A stretch of 64,000 nucleotides of DNA, taken from the NCBI GenBank assembly GCA_012295275.1, contig CM022670.1:31705938-31769937 (forward strand), in the 5' to 3' direction. The notes below the pieces were generated by a model, which was not told the DNA's origin, did no database searches, and saw nothing but the letters and a program-made list of their open reading frames with translations. The position numbers and the translations under genes are program-made. Below, piece after piece: positions 1-12,327 of the stretch; the first letter of the stretch is position 1, and each line of letters opens with the position of its first letter. This DNA is from Chrysomallon squamiferum (taxonomy: Eukaryota; Mollusca; Gastropoda; Neomphalida; Peltospiridae).

Positions 1-540
1 TCTTACCAATTTCTTTTTCGTGTTTTTGTACGCTGTTGTTCCTTTGTATGGAAAAATTAACTCTGTATACATGCCTATTTTGGAATTCACAATCCTTGTT
101 CAGTTTTTGATATATGGAGATTTTAAACGTGAAGTAAAGGTACACATATATAAATGCATATTAATTTTATAAAAATAAATTCTTCCTCGCTGAAAACTTT
201 ATGAAACACTCAGAAAGTTGATATCTGTTACAGATAAATTGTTCGCCAAACTTTTCTTGATTTGGTTGTTTGATTTTAGAATTAAAATATCGTTTGAGAT
301 ATATCTGTCTATGTGAATGTCTTTTTCTTTCTTTCTCTCTATCTGTCTTCTTATTATAACTACGTACAATATTAGTATTAATATTATGTGTAAATGTGAG
401 AATGTATGTATGTTTTTGAGTGTGTGTATCTGTATGTGTGAGTCTCCGTGTGTTTATGTTTGTGTGTACGTATTTGTTTATATGTGTGTCAAAATGATTC
501 ATTGACCAATGAATGACTAAATATAAATTTTAATTTGAAC

Positions 541-583
<43 letters not shown>

Positions 584-762
584 TAATAAAAAATCATCGT
601 GTATGTATGAGCTTTGTCTCACTGACATATTAAGATAACGTGGTTCGCATAAGGTCTAGACTTTGCCTCACATGATAAATATTTTTAAAATCGTTAGATT
701 ATGTATCCCTCTTTTACCAATTACATAAAAACAGAAGAGTTGGAGAATTTTACTAAATAGAC

Positions 763-829
<67 letters not shown>

Positions 830-2127
830 TTAATTTAAAAAAAAAAAGAGAGAGAGAGAAATTCTTAACACTGACAATGGTGACATGAAATTTCAGTAAA
901 AGATAAAATATATCATCTGTTATAGAAAGAAAAGATCTGGTAGACGATTTCTGCAGATTCCAGTTGCATAGAAGGTGAAAGTGCTTATCTACAACGCAGA
1001 GAAATAAATAACAACAACAAATCTGTTGTTTCACATAAAGTTAGCTTTATGCAAGGCTCTTTTCTCTTTGCTAAAATGATCAGAATTTTTTGTAAGAGGT
1101 CGCGTGCTTCTAAACGTATATGAATTACCATACAATTCTAGCTTTAGAGCATGTTCAAATATCAATATAATATTACCGGCATTACTGCACTTATTTACTT
1201 CTTCTTCGTTTTTCTTTCTTTCTAGATTGGTTATTTGTTATTTTGTTTATCCCTATGGGCTACGATTGTAATTCTGCAGTTGGTGTTAAGAAAGTTTGAG
1301 TATATGCAGTGGTTAGCCATAGCACTCTGGAGCATTGAGACCTTCCCACAGGTGAAGCATGTATTCAAAAATATGAATTCATTTATATAAATTCACTTTT
1401 AAATTTTAAATTCTCTTCCATGGGAACTCAACACAACGAAAATTTCTCATGAATTATTAAAATATTTTCGTTCAGATCGATGGAAACAATACATGAATAG
1501 AGATTAATATTAATAATGATAATCTTGATGACGATGATGATTGTGGTGATGATGATGTTGATGATAAATAATATACAATATTCATCATTTACATAAAATA
1601 TAAAGACATCTTTGTGTTAAATGTTTATTTAATTATTCCAGGTACTGCTTAATCTGAAGCTGAAGTCGGCTAGGGGACTGTCGAAGAAATCGGTAATAAT
1701 AGCGACAATTGGTAAAACAACGGACTTTGTGTCAAACTACGGGTTAATCGTGCCCATTCAGTACGTCGTCATGATCTACTTCTCCAGCAGCGTCGCCTAC
1801 ACCAACTCCATTCTCGTAGTCTGGTATTACCACGGGAACAGCTTCCTGGCTCGTTCTGTCAAAATAATCTTAATCAGTATTTTGAGCATTTTTCTGGTAG
1901 GCTTTGCCACTGGACTGGTTCTGAATACAGACTGTTATCTAGCCGTGCTTGGGCCTCTGGGTGTCACCACAGTGGTCTGCGGAGGGTATATTTATTTTAA
2001 TTTCTGCAAAAAGAAAGACTCTGTCCAAGAAGCCGAACAACCTAGCGGACAGCTCGTTTCCGACGAAAAAGAACAAAAGGTGTTTTCCATTACCGAGGAT
2101 GGTTATGATATTATTACAAAATTATAA
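1..2127 (+). CDS. PQ-loop repeat membrane protein, copy 1 (5'-truncated by window)
   Basis: Visible coding exons are 1-139, 1226-1351 and 1642-2127 (stop TAA), about 249 residues; the first exon and the start of the second lie outside the window. All junctions are phase 0 with GT/AG borders. The first exon encodes a segment ending NSVYMPILEF...IYGDF. The 126-bp exon ends in ETFPQ, and the last exon opens VLLNLKLKSARGLSKKS, which together form the second PQ-loop motif. Several hydrophobic helices follow (IGKTTDFVSNYGL, YVVMIYFSSSVAY and two more), then a short charged tail. PQ-loop proteins of the SLC66/MtN3 type are seven-helix transporters, many of them lysosomal; the substrate here cannot be told. 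Alignment with the two complete neighbours at 4,736-7,246 (+) and 8,931-12,327 (-) fixes the frame. Family assignment is firm, function unknown. Confidence 0.82.
764..828. repeat. AAT microsatellite in intron of PQ-loop copy 1
   Basis: About 20 uninterrupted AAT units lie within the 139-1226 intron, followed by an A-rich then GA-rich stretch. Poly-A at 544-580 lies in the same intron. Confidence 0.9.
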
Positions 2128-2187
2128 ATTTCTCATCTACAGGACATTTATTTAGAGGCTGAATATTATTGTTCATGATGATGTAAT

Positions 2188-2193
2188 AATAAA
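2188..2193 (+). terminator. polyadenylation signal of PQ-loop copy 1
   Basis: An AATAAA hexamer lies 61 bp after the stop codon of copy 1. It is the nearest canonical signal and is followed by a T-rich stretch. The cleavage site itself cannot be read from the sequence. Confidence 0.45.
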
Positions 2194-2299
2194 AACTTTT
2201 TTTTTAACTTATTTTATTTCATATTATTAATGGCTAACACCTGTGTTTTTATATTGAAAAAAAAAAAAGAAAGAAAGAAATGGATTTATAGCTTATTAA

Positions 2300-2357
<58 letters not shown>

Positions 2358-2985
2358 TTATTTTAAATTTTTTATTGGGTTTTATTTATTTATTTATTTA
2401 GTGTTTTCTTTTATTTTCTTTTATTTTTTTTTTGTAAATTTGTTTATTTGTTTGTTTGCTTCTTTTTCAAAAAAAGCCTAGTGCTGGCATATTTTAACTT
2501 TAGGACAGCCTAAGTGTTAACAGTTTTGCCTTGCGCAGTCTACAGAATGCCGCTCATTTTACCTATCGATAGATCGCGCATCACAATCTTAAAATAGCGC
2601 AAAAACATTTTACGCCGCTAAATCAGGTTTTAAGGATTTTATTTAGTTTTACTTACATTCTTTATTGTTTCTTTTTCTTCTTCTTCTTTTACTTGTTGTT
2701 GTCATATTATTTTATTCGATGGTCACTCGTAAGTATATCCTGTATGTACTGAAAGATCAGTAAATATTAGAGTTATTGATTAAAAAGTGATCTGTTACCA
2801 CGTTAATACCGATTATTTCATTCTGTCACTGGGTTATTAACTCACCTATTTTTTCTAGAAGTTTGGCTGCTGATAAAACATTTTTAGAAAAATATTCATT
2901 AAAATAAACAACAACATCTGCATGGAATATGTGAATAAAAATAACAACAACAACAACGGCAGCAATAATAATAATAATAATAATC

Positions 2986-3017
<32 letters not shown>

Positions 3018-3972
3018 GATTATGGCATTAATACTATATATGATGATAGAAATGTAAAATTATAATTATGTATTTATGTTTCCTCTTTTTTATTTTCGTT
3101 TATTTTAATTTAATTTAATTTTATTTTTTGTTTTTTTTTTAAATAAAAAAAAAAAAAAAAAAAAAAAAAAAATAGGTCACAGCTCGGTACCCGAACACAA
3201 AAATGTTACTCAACAAAATATTTCGACTGATGTATATCAAATTACCCCCCAAAAAAAAAGACCCGAAAACCAGTCTAGTATTCTTTTGTATTCTCGCCTT
3301 TTTAAACCAGCACACAGCACAATAAATCCTTAATATTTATCACAAACGCAAACCCTGGAAAGCTGTGGATAAGAAAATTGTTATATGATAGAGGTAAGTG
3401 TAATATCGCTGATGAATATATATTAACATAGATTTCATTGTGTACACGTTGAAATATATAATAGTAAGGTTTGCACTTTATTGTGACTTAAACGTTCAGG
3501 TAGTTCATTTCATTATTTTAAACATATATATCGCATAATCAGTCTTCTTGGACAATGGAAAAAATTCAAGCAAATGAAAATAATTATTCTTTAAAATAGT
3601 ATTTAAAATGAAATAACACGCAAGAAATAAAAATTAATGAAACAGTAAGATCCACATTTGAAAGAGAAAGTAAAAGTTACAAAGGAAAAGAAAACGGTTA
3701 TTTTTTCCTAGAGTTGCTACGTCTGCGAAGCCGAGATGAAAAGTAACCAAAACAAATCAATATGCTTATTATCCTGAGAAAAATGGTGTATTGATATGTT
3801 ACTGAAAGATTGAGCTAAGCAATTATTCAAGAGATATAAATAATAATTAATGATATATGATGTATTTATGTTGCATAAACGAAAAGTTACCGTATTTCCT
3901 GCACAGAAATTTAGAGCGATTGGGATGCCATTCGGTGGCGTATGTAACTTTTAAGAACAAATATTTTAATAT

Positions 3973-4024
<52 letters not shown>

Positions 4025-4735
4025 GTGAATTTAACGGAGTGCACCTGTCCTCAACTATAGATTAGTATATGCAGCCTTTATTTCAATTCCATACGTTATT
4101 TTATAATTTTTATTTTATTTTATTTTATTTCATTAATTTATTATTATTATTTTTTTTTATCTTAAGCAAACAGAAATATTAATTTCAGCAATGTGTTACC
4201 ACTGGGAACACTGATCATAAAATAATTTATTTTATTTTATTTTATCATATTATTTGTAAAAAATAAATATATTAATTAGTAAATTATAACAATGACAACA
4301 GCAGCAACAACATTTACAACAATAATAACATTAACAGTAATAATAGTACTGATAAGAATAATAAAATAACAGTAATGATAATAATAACAATAATAATAAT
4401 AATAATAATAACAATAATAATAATAATAATGATAATGATAATAGCAACAACCATGACAGTATAAATAAATAAATAAATACAAGGAATTTAAGGAAAGAAC
4501 AGTGATTTATAATTAAATAAATATACGGTGACATTTTTAACGTGTTATTTCGAATATACATGTATAAAGCAATTTGTTTTTTGTAATTTGATTTATTTGT
4601 TTGTTTGTTTCTTTGTTTGTTTATTCTGTAATTTAAATTTAATTTGTTTTATATTATTTTAAATAATTTTATGTATGTATGTTTGTTTGTATTTTAACAG
4701 AAGAAGATATTTTAAACGAATAGACAAATTTAATT
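2194..4735. other. intergenic, microsatellite-rich, no gene seen
   Basis: This stretch between PQ-loop copies 1 and 2 has no coding pattern. It holds a TTA tract at 2301-2357, an AAT tract at about 2964-3016, poly-A at 3141-3172, an AAT tract at about 3976-4023 and an imperfect AAT/AAC/ATG tract at about 4361-4445. Reading frames of Leu, Tyr or Asn runs here are translations of these repeats. An AG at about 4700, 36 bp before the copy-2 start codon, could be the acceptor of a non-coding first exon. Confidence 0.7.
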
Positions 4736-7246
4736 ATGGAAAATAATTCTGCAATGGATAATAATTCTGCTGCCGAGGGAAATTTGACTTCGGATAGTAT
4801 TTTTCTAACCAATTGTCGACCGGACTGGCCAAGATGGACATGTGCAATGGCTACTACTTGTGGTCTGATAAGCACGACAATATGGTTTATTGTTTTGTTA
4901 CCTCAGGTATTTTATTTAATCCTTATATTTAATAGTACATATACATACACATACACATGCACAAATACTAACATACATATATATATATATAAACATACAC
5001 ACATATACACATATATACATAGATACATTCATACATACATACATACATACATACATAAATGCATAATACACAATTATATAAATACATACATATTAAATAT
5101 TCTTCCCCTTCCCCAATTATACACTGATATTTTAAAAATTAGAATCGTTTTATACAACAGGTACAGGATTGTATGTTGCTCTATTGTCGACAGCAGTGCG
5201 CCACCAAATGCCACTTGTTTTATCAGATGCATATTCTTTCCCGACTATGGGAAGGACCACATAACAAATATTTTGCTGGTAATAGAAAAAGATAATCTCA
5301 TTTCTGTGGGCAGCGTGTTTTTCTTTTATGATCCTTAGCTCAGATTTAAACAGTTCATGCTTCCTTTCAAGGTGTGGAAGAACTTTCGGCGTAAGTCTGT
5401 CGTAGGAGTAAGTGTACTTTGGGCGACAGCTAACTTCACGGCGTCTGTGACGAACATGTTCTTTGTACATCTGTATGCCGATATGCCGATTTACAGCAAG
5501 ATCAACTCCATCTACATGCCAACGCTAGAACTGATCATGTTGTTACAGTTCTGGATTTATGGAGAGTTCAGCCGCAAGAGAAAGGTTTCTTTATTTATTT
5601 TGAATTCGTTAGTCTTAGTACTTTTTCGTTTAAAATTAATTTATTTTTATTTTGTTTTCTTTAATGATTTCATATATATATATGTATGTGTGTATACTGA
5701 TTTTAGACGTATGAATAGTGCGTTATTATTCTAAGAAAAGATAACTATTTTATTATTTTTATTATTATTATTATTATAATTATTATTATTATCATCATTA
5801 TTTATTGTTGTTGTTGTTATTACTACTTCGCCTACTACTTCTAGTACCATTATATTGCTACTGCTGTTACTACTAGTACTACTGATAATAATAGTAATAA
5901 TAGTAGCATAGTGGTAGTAGAAGCAATAGCAGCAGCTGTAGTTAAAATAGTAGTAGCAGTAATTAAAGTAGTAGTAGCAGTGGTGATTGAGGTAGTACTA
6001 TTATTATTAAAAATAACAATTCGCATTCACTTTTTTTTAATAATTACGATTTCATATGACGCATCATTTTCATTCAGAGATATGTAAAATTTTAATGCAG
6101 TGAGTAATTTATCTGTATTACCGTATTTTTCAGATTTTGTACACTCTACTCTGCTGTTGTATATGGGCTGTTATCATCGGTCTCCAGTTGGGACTAAGAA
6201 GCTTTGAGGAAATGCAGTGGTTGGCAATTACAATGTGGTCAATTGAAACGTTCCCTCAGGTATACATAAGCAATGTTAAATCGCTTATATCAGCTTGTAT
6301 ATGACAGTGTGTGTGTGTGTGCACGTATATTTATGCGTTGCATGCATATATAGATTTGCGTATGAATGTTTCTTTGGGCATGAATATATGTGTGTGTCTG
6401 TATGTGTGTGCCCGCTAGTTCCTGTTATATTGAGACGGGAGAGAGAGAGAGAGATATTATTCACCCAAGTAAATCCACATAAATCAATTTTTTTTTCACA
6501 CATTTTAGGTAGTTCTGAACATAAAACTGAGATCAACGTCCGGATTGTCTACCAAATCGATTGCAATAGCTATGATTGGGAAAACCACGGACTTTATAGC
6601 AAACAATATGCTCATTATGCCTTTGCAGTATATCATAATGATATACTTCTCTAGCAGCGTCGGCTACATGAACGGCATTCAGGTCGCTTGGTACTACGAC
6701 TTCAGCAAAATAACCAGAAGATACAAGAAGTCTGCAGCTCTGAAGACAATCGAGAAAAATCAAACGTCCACTCAAGACAGAGACGGAGTAAAACCTTCCG
6801 TTAACGAAATCGAGAATAACGAAGCTGTTGACACGGTTTGCAAGAAGATACAAATCATCTCTGAAAACAACGAGAAAATGTCAAATGACAACAAAGATTC
6901 TATGAAGAAACATTTTGCCGATAACGATACTGAAAATACTCGAATTTCAGATCCTTTTCTAGGAGATGAGAAACAACACTTTGAGAACGAGGCTGACGTT
7001 TTCGCTGAACACCCAAAGCTCCGATGTCGCTACAAGCTGTATAAATGCATCCGACTCTGTATTTTGGTAGTTATGAGTGTGAATTTTACCATCTTTTCCG
7101 CTGTTCTGATCTGGAACTTAGGCACATTTCTTGGTTTGTTTGGACCTTTATCCATTATTACTGTGGTCGTTGTCAGTCATGTGTATTATAAAACACAAAA
7201 GGCTTTTGGAAATATCAAGGAAATATGGATGCGAATGGTTCACTGA
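4736..7246 (+). CDS. PQ-loop repeat membrane protein, copy 2 (complete)
   Basis: Four coding exons, 4736-4906, 5372-5584, 6134-6259 and 6509-7246, join in phase 0 to give about 415 residues. The start is the first ATG in frame. The N-terminus (MENNSAMDNNSA...) is polar and leads into NCRPDWPRWTC, then a helix ending WFIVLLPQ. Exon 2 opens VWKNFRRKSVVGVS, the classic first PQ-loop. Exon 3 ends ETFPQ and exon 4 opens VVLNIKLRSTSGLSTKS, the second PQ-loop. Known PQ-loop proteins have seven helices in a 3+1+3 layout and move small solutes such as cystine, lysine/arginine or sugars; no substrate can be assigned here. Compared with copy 3 it has a long hydrophilic insert after WYY (about 6701-7030) before the last two helices. 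It lies head-to-tail with copy 1 and tail-to-tail with copy 3. Confidence 0.88.
4937..5058. repeat. CA/TA/CATA compound microsatellite, intron 1 of PQ-loop copy 2
   Basis: An imperfect run of ACAT, ATAT and ACAC units ends in several perfect CATA units. It lies fully inside the 4906-5372 intron. Confidence 0.85.
5755..6010. repeat. imperfect trinucleotide tract (TTA, TAC, TAG) in intron 2 of copy 2
   Basis: A run of degenerate trinucleotide units of changing register (TTA, then TAC/TTC, then TAG/GTA/GCA) occupies half of the 5584-6134 intron. No coding signal is seen. Confidence 0.7.
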
Positions 7247-8930
7247 AAATGATTCGGGCAATGCTTATGAGCTGCTTTGTTCCTTGCTGTATAATATATA
7301 CATGTACATATGCATAAACGATAAAAATATGAAGTGTATTATGAATACTAAGCTCTTATAATTAGCTGTGTTTTACCTGTTTGTAGTAGAATGATCACAA
7401 AACACATATGCTGCTGAATTCGGCTTTAAATTTCTTTTTTTAAAGATTAAGTAACTGTAAAAGAAATTATTATTTATATCAGTCATTACTAACCATTTAT
7501 AAATAATAGTGTAGTTTATGGTGGATAAATATTTATATAATTGTATTGTTTCTTTTTCATTATTGTGTATGTATAATCACTCAAAACATTCTACCTGGTC
7601 TTTAATGGGAGGATACATGTGGATACATAATGAATATCTCATTGAAAGAAAAGTTATCACTTTATATATATATATATATATACATATTATTTTTTTTATT
7701 TAGGTTTGTGAAATCACACATTTGTTACTTTTTAAATAACTGACATACACTGTTGTATCGTATACATATAAAACTCATATTTGGCCTGAAGATTTCTTGA
7801 CAGTCGTCTACTGGAAATCCAAAAGGATGTAAGCAAATATTTTTAAGAATCAGGAATGTGAGGTAAAATTAATTTCCCATATTAGTAAAGTTGTTGATCT
7901 ATACATTATTTTACATAAAATGTATTCAGCAGTTACCTTTTGAATATGTGTGTTCCTGTGTGAGTGTGTTTTATCAAGATAATAAGAGATTATGAATATA
8001 GGATTTTTTATTTCTTAAGTTTTCGATGTTGTTGAAGACACTTTTGAAATTAATTACATAAATACTCATGAAATGTCAGGGATTCGCCCGAATATCAATA
8101 AACTGGTTTTATGGGGCGTCATTTTAACAGCATTTAACACCTTTTGAGTTTGAAGACAATACACAGACCACGCAAGCATTCACCACCCCAAAAATATATA
8201 CATTTTGATTATTATTATTGTTGAGATTTAGTTTGTATTTTAGCTTAATACTAAAGTATAACTGAAGTTTTAGTTGTGTATAATTTCTGTATAACTTATT
8301 GTCATGTATAAACATTATAAAACATAAAACTATTAGTTATTACCACATTTATTGGCTTATATCAAATATACAAAGCATATGTAACAAATAAAACAACATA
8401 TGTTCTGATATTAAATAAATTGTAATCTATACCTCTATTTCATTTAAATTCACTACAGGAATAAAATAGCTGAATTTAAGTTTTTAAAACCCCACACCAT
8501 GAACCATTCTGAACTATTTGTAACCGCATAAATATGAATTTATAGGCACGATATATAAACATTTACTTACACACAGTCATTCATGAATATGTCCTCTTCT
8601 GACTGATACTTGACCATAAGCAAAAAACGTTTAAAGTTATGAAAATATTATTACAATATAAATAGCTGTAGCAAATCTGATGCTTAAAGACATTTATTCA
8701 CACACACACACACACACACACACGTTTTGTTTCAAGCCTGGGCAGAACTCTGAATAAATCTTTGATGTATGTATATCTATAAACAAATATAACATAGACA
8801 AGATAGATACTAACAAAAACACATATATACAAATTAATTTTAAAAAAAGATTTAAAAAAAAAGAACAAAAAGTAAAAAAAAAAAGAAAAAAAAGGGGCAC
8901 AATAAATACATTTATACATTTTATTCGTTA
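7247..8930. other. shared 3' flank between convergent PQ-loop genes
   Basis: Copy 2 (+) and copy 3 (-) converge here, so the interval should hold both 3' UTRs. An AATAAA on + lies at 8097-8102. On the minus strand an AATAAA (TTTATT on +) lies at 8920-8925, just after the copy-3 stop. A CA tract lies at about 8699-8723. No other gene is seen. Confidence 0.6.
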
Positions 8931-9486
8931 TTAATTAATTGGTACATATCTTCTGACACGATATTTTGTTCTATAATACAGGTGGCTTACACCAACGACA
9001 GACATAATCGTTAGTGGACCAAACAAGGCGTACATTGATCTTGTATTCCACAAAAGTCCCGCAGCAAAAATGACAAGAATAGAACTCAATACTAGAATGA
9101 TAACACGACGAATAAATCTGCATTGATGATATCGATGAAGTAATTCATCATAACCAACAGAAATATCAGCCTGTTTGTGTAATGCTTCTGTTTCATCGTA
9201 GTATCCGGCTTCATCGGGATTTGCTTTATCCGTATAATTCACATTTCGACTGGATGAATGTTTGCGTAAGTTTTTAACGTTGTTGTCTTGGTAATACCAA
9301 GCAACCTGAATGCCATTGACGAATGCTACGCTGCTCGAGAAATACGTCATGATGACGTATTGCAGAGGAATTACCAGTCCATAATTAGACACGAAGTCGG
9401 TGGTTTTACCGAATATACCTATAGCGACTGACGTTGTTGACTGACCAGATGTTGATCGCAATTTGAGGTTCAGAATAATCTATGAA

Positions 9487-9517
<31 letters not shown>

Positions 9518-12327
9518 CAATAATAATAATAAAAACAAATATAATTTGGTTATATCAATATTTTTTGTGTCTTCATCTGATGAAAAACGACATCGTGAAT
9601 TTTTATATATTCTGAAGATGCTCTAAATTCTAGCTAGAACAGATCGTCTAAAATAAAGAAATCATACATCGTTACCGAGGATTTCAGTTACCTAGACAGT
9701 TTCTTCATTGTTTGTCAACATTTTTATTTACTGTAACATTTCACAAAATATGCATAATATTAAGATCAAATTTTGGATAGGGATGTTTTTTCTTTTATCT
9801 TATTTTATTAAATTTATTTATTTATTTTCTGTTGCTATTACTTTTCTCCCTCTCATAATACAGCTTTAGGGTCTATAAATCTCAACATTTTAAAGGAAAT
9901 AACAAGCATTTCCTAACATTTTATTTTAACTACTTTGAAAATATTTTAATAAATAAATAAATGATAATTTATTAACTAAAGACTAGTATAGCTTGGATCT
10001 GTCGTTTAAATATGTGATTTGCTACCTGAGGAAATGTTTCCACACACCACAACGTAATTGCCAACCACTGCATGTCCTCAAAGCGTCTCAAACCTAGCTG
10101 AAGACCGATGATGGTAGACCACAAAGTGAAACAAAATGCTGTGTATGCAGTCTGAAAAATAGTTTACAATTTTAAAGAATCAAAGATGCCTTTACCACGA
10201 ATTTCTGATACTGGTAAACGAAAGTATTATTTAACAGTATAAATCCGCGAGAAAAGATTGTTTTAAAATTTGAATAAAAAATGTTTAAAGCTTTTTATAT
10301 CTAACTTAAGTGTTTTATTTTCATTGTAGTAAATATAGCAGTAATGTAAATACTTTATTTACTTTTAGCAGTTAAAATTCTGTAAGAAATCTTATTAAAA
10401 AGTAGATTTTCTTTTTGTTATTTCATGTTTCGAAAATGCATATTCTTCTGTGACATTGTATTTACTTATTGAAATATAATATTTAATGAATATAATTTCA
10501 CATCAAACAAGCGTAAAGATAAGACCTTTGCTTTGCGCCCATAATGATCTCCATAAATCCAAAACTGTATAAGAATAGTGAATTCGAGAATTGGCATGTA
10601 GATTGAATTAATTTTTCCGTACAGCGGAATTTTGGCGTACATGTACACAAAGAACAAATTAGTTAAGGATGCAGTAAAATTAGCCGTTGCCCATAATGCA
10701 CTGAGTCCCATAACAGACTTCCGCCGGAAGTTCTTCCAAACCTGAAAATATTAAAGTATTGATATGTCTGCGACATAATTATAATATTGTTCATAAAATA
10801 CTGTGTATATTTTTTTATATAAATGTGCATTATTTTTATATTAAAGGGATGTCAGTAATAATCTTTGGTTAAAAGGAAAAACAAAATTAAACTTGTATAG
10901 ATGATACTCATTTTTAAAAATTATTATTACATGTATCAATATATTTCATATTGATATTTGTTATATTTATGTGTTTGTCATCATTTCTACTTAATTATAA
11001 TATCAGCAGATAATATTGGTGTTGTCGTCAGAGTCAAGTGGTTTTTTTTTTAAGTTTTTTATTTATTTTTTTTTTAAGTTTTTTTTTTTAAAGTTTAGTA
11101 TCAAGGGTCTTGAACCCGTTAATTTTATTCTGTCATGAGGATAACCACTGTACCAGATTGCTGTCAGCATCTTAGATAAACATGTGATTATTATTATGCT
11201 TCTAATCAGCTTTGTGTACAACACACAATGAACTGCGCGGTCAAAGGTGCATCCAGGGCAGATAATATGAGGTGGAATGATTTAAGTAAATGTTCGATTA
11301 GATAACAGAGAAGTGTTAAAATGAAGTCACACGTGAAAGTAAATATCTGATACAGATTAGTCACTAACACCTGTTTCTTACTCTTGTGTAATCTTCAAAA
11401 AAAAAAAAAGACTTGTTGTAAAATTCTGTTTCAATTTGTTTTCAACTGATTTATTTAAGTTTATGTATTTTTATTATTCCCTCCCCCATGGTGTCTAACT
11501 GAGAAATTATTTGGTAATGTTTGGTTAAAAGAGGGTTGTAGAGATAACCACGTTTTAAAGATACACGATTTGTCAGTCTCGTTTTAGGATGGGTATTTAA
11601 ATATGAATTAATAAGATTTATGTCTCAATATATATTATTTCATGAATTTGAATAGCCGAAATAATATAAAAATAAAATCTATATCTTGTAATAAATAAAT
11701 ATCCGAATGAAAGGTAATGAGATTGCCCAACCAGTTTATCATTTGTAATAATAATTTATGTTTTTAACACTCTACAGGAAAGTTTTCTTTAGACAAACAG
11801 TCGGAGAAAACAATCAAAACCTCCAGATGATCTAAAAATCAACTTAGCTATAAGCACCTGCTCAGATATTGAATTACCTGGAAGTATTACAAAAAACTAA
11901 ATAATTAAAGGTAAAATTTACGTACAAGAAGAGATTTCGATTATGAATTATTACTTACGGCTAATAAAATCTGAAGCAAAAGCTGAACTTGAAAATCTAA
12001 ATGATATATGGGAAATTTCAAGGAATTTACTTGCATCAACGTTTCTGAACTAAAGAGATTAACTCAAAAACCTATATAGCTCAGAGAGGAAATTTATTTA
12101 TTTTTTTATTTTTTTACCTGGGGCAAAAGAACTATAAACCATAGAGCAGTACTAATCAGTCCACAGGTGTTAGATACCATGCATGTCCAGTCCGGCCAGC
12201 CAGGTCGACAGTTCTGTAGCAAAACACTGTCCACTGTGACATCACTCTCAGCGTTAGAAAGATGCAGCATTAGTCTTGTGTTCTTTAAATTCCATGTACT
12301 TTGGTTGTATCTAGCGGTGATCATCAT
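8931..12327 (-). CDS. PQ-loop repeat membrane protein, copy 3 (complete, reverse strand)
   Basis: On the minus strand the coding exons are 12327-12118, 10741-10526, 10151-10026 and 9479-8931, all phase 0 with GT/AG borders, giving about 366 residues. I chose the ATG at 12327 (MMITARYNQSTW...); a second in-frame Met occurs about 20 residues on. Exon 1 carries NCRPGWPDWTC and ends WFIVLLPQ. Exon 2 opens VWKNFRRKSVMGLS, the first PQ-loop. Exon 3 is 126 bp and ends ETFPQ. Exon 4 opens IILNLKLRSTSGQSTTS, where the usual GLS of the motif is GQS. The hydrophilic stretch after WYY is shorter than in copy 2. Role: probable seven-helix transporter of the SLC66/MtN3 type, substrate unknown. A SINE lies in its first intron. 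Confidence 0.87.
11041..11165 (-). mobile_element. tRNA-derived SINE head with A-rich tail (reverse strand)
   Basis: Read on the minus strand, TGGTACAGTGG (+ coordinates 11145-11155) matches the Pol III A box TRGYNNARNGG at every position. GGTTCAAGACC (11106-11116) matches the B box GGTTCRANNCC at every position. The spacing is tRNA-like. Downstream on the same strand comes an A-rich stretch with AAACTT units (11041-11095 is T-rich on +), as expected of a retroposed tRNA-derived SINE. No clean cloverleaf with paired acceptor stems was found, so a functional tRNA gene is unlikely. It sits in intron 1 of PQ-loop copy 3, in the same orientation as that gene. Confidence 0.6.

Noticed and set aside
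762-1034. Leu-run reading frame on the minus strand
   Set aside because: It is the translation of an AAT microsatellite; the same applies to frames at 2230-2481, 3847-4044, 4276-4561, 13956-14264, 37924-38226 and 51648-51918.
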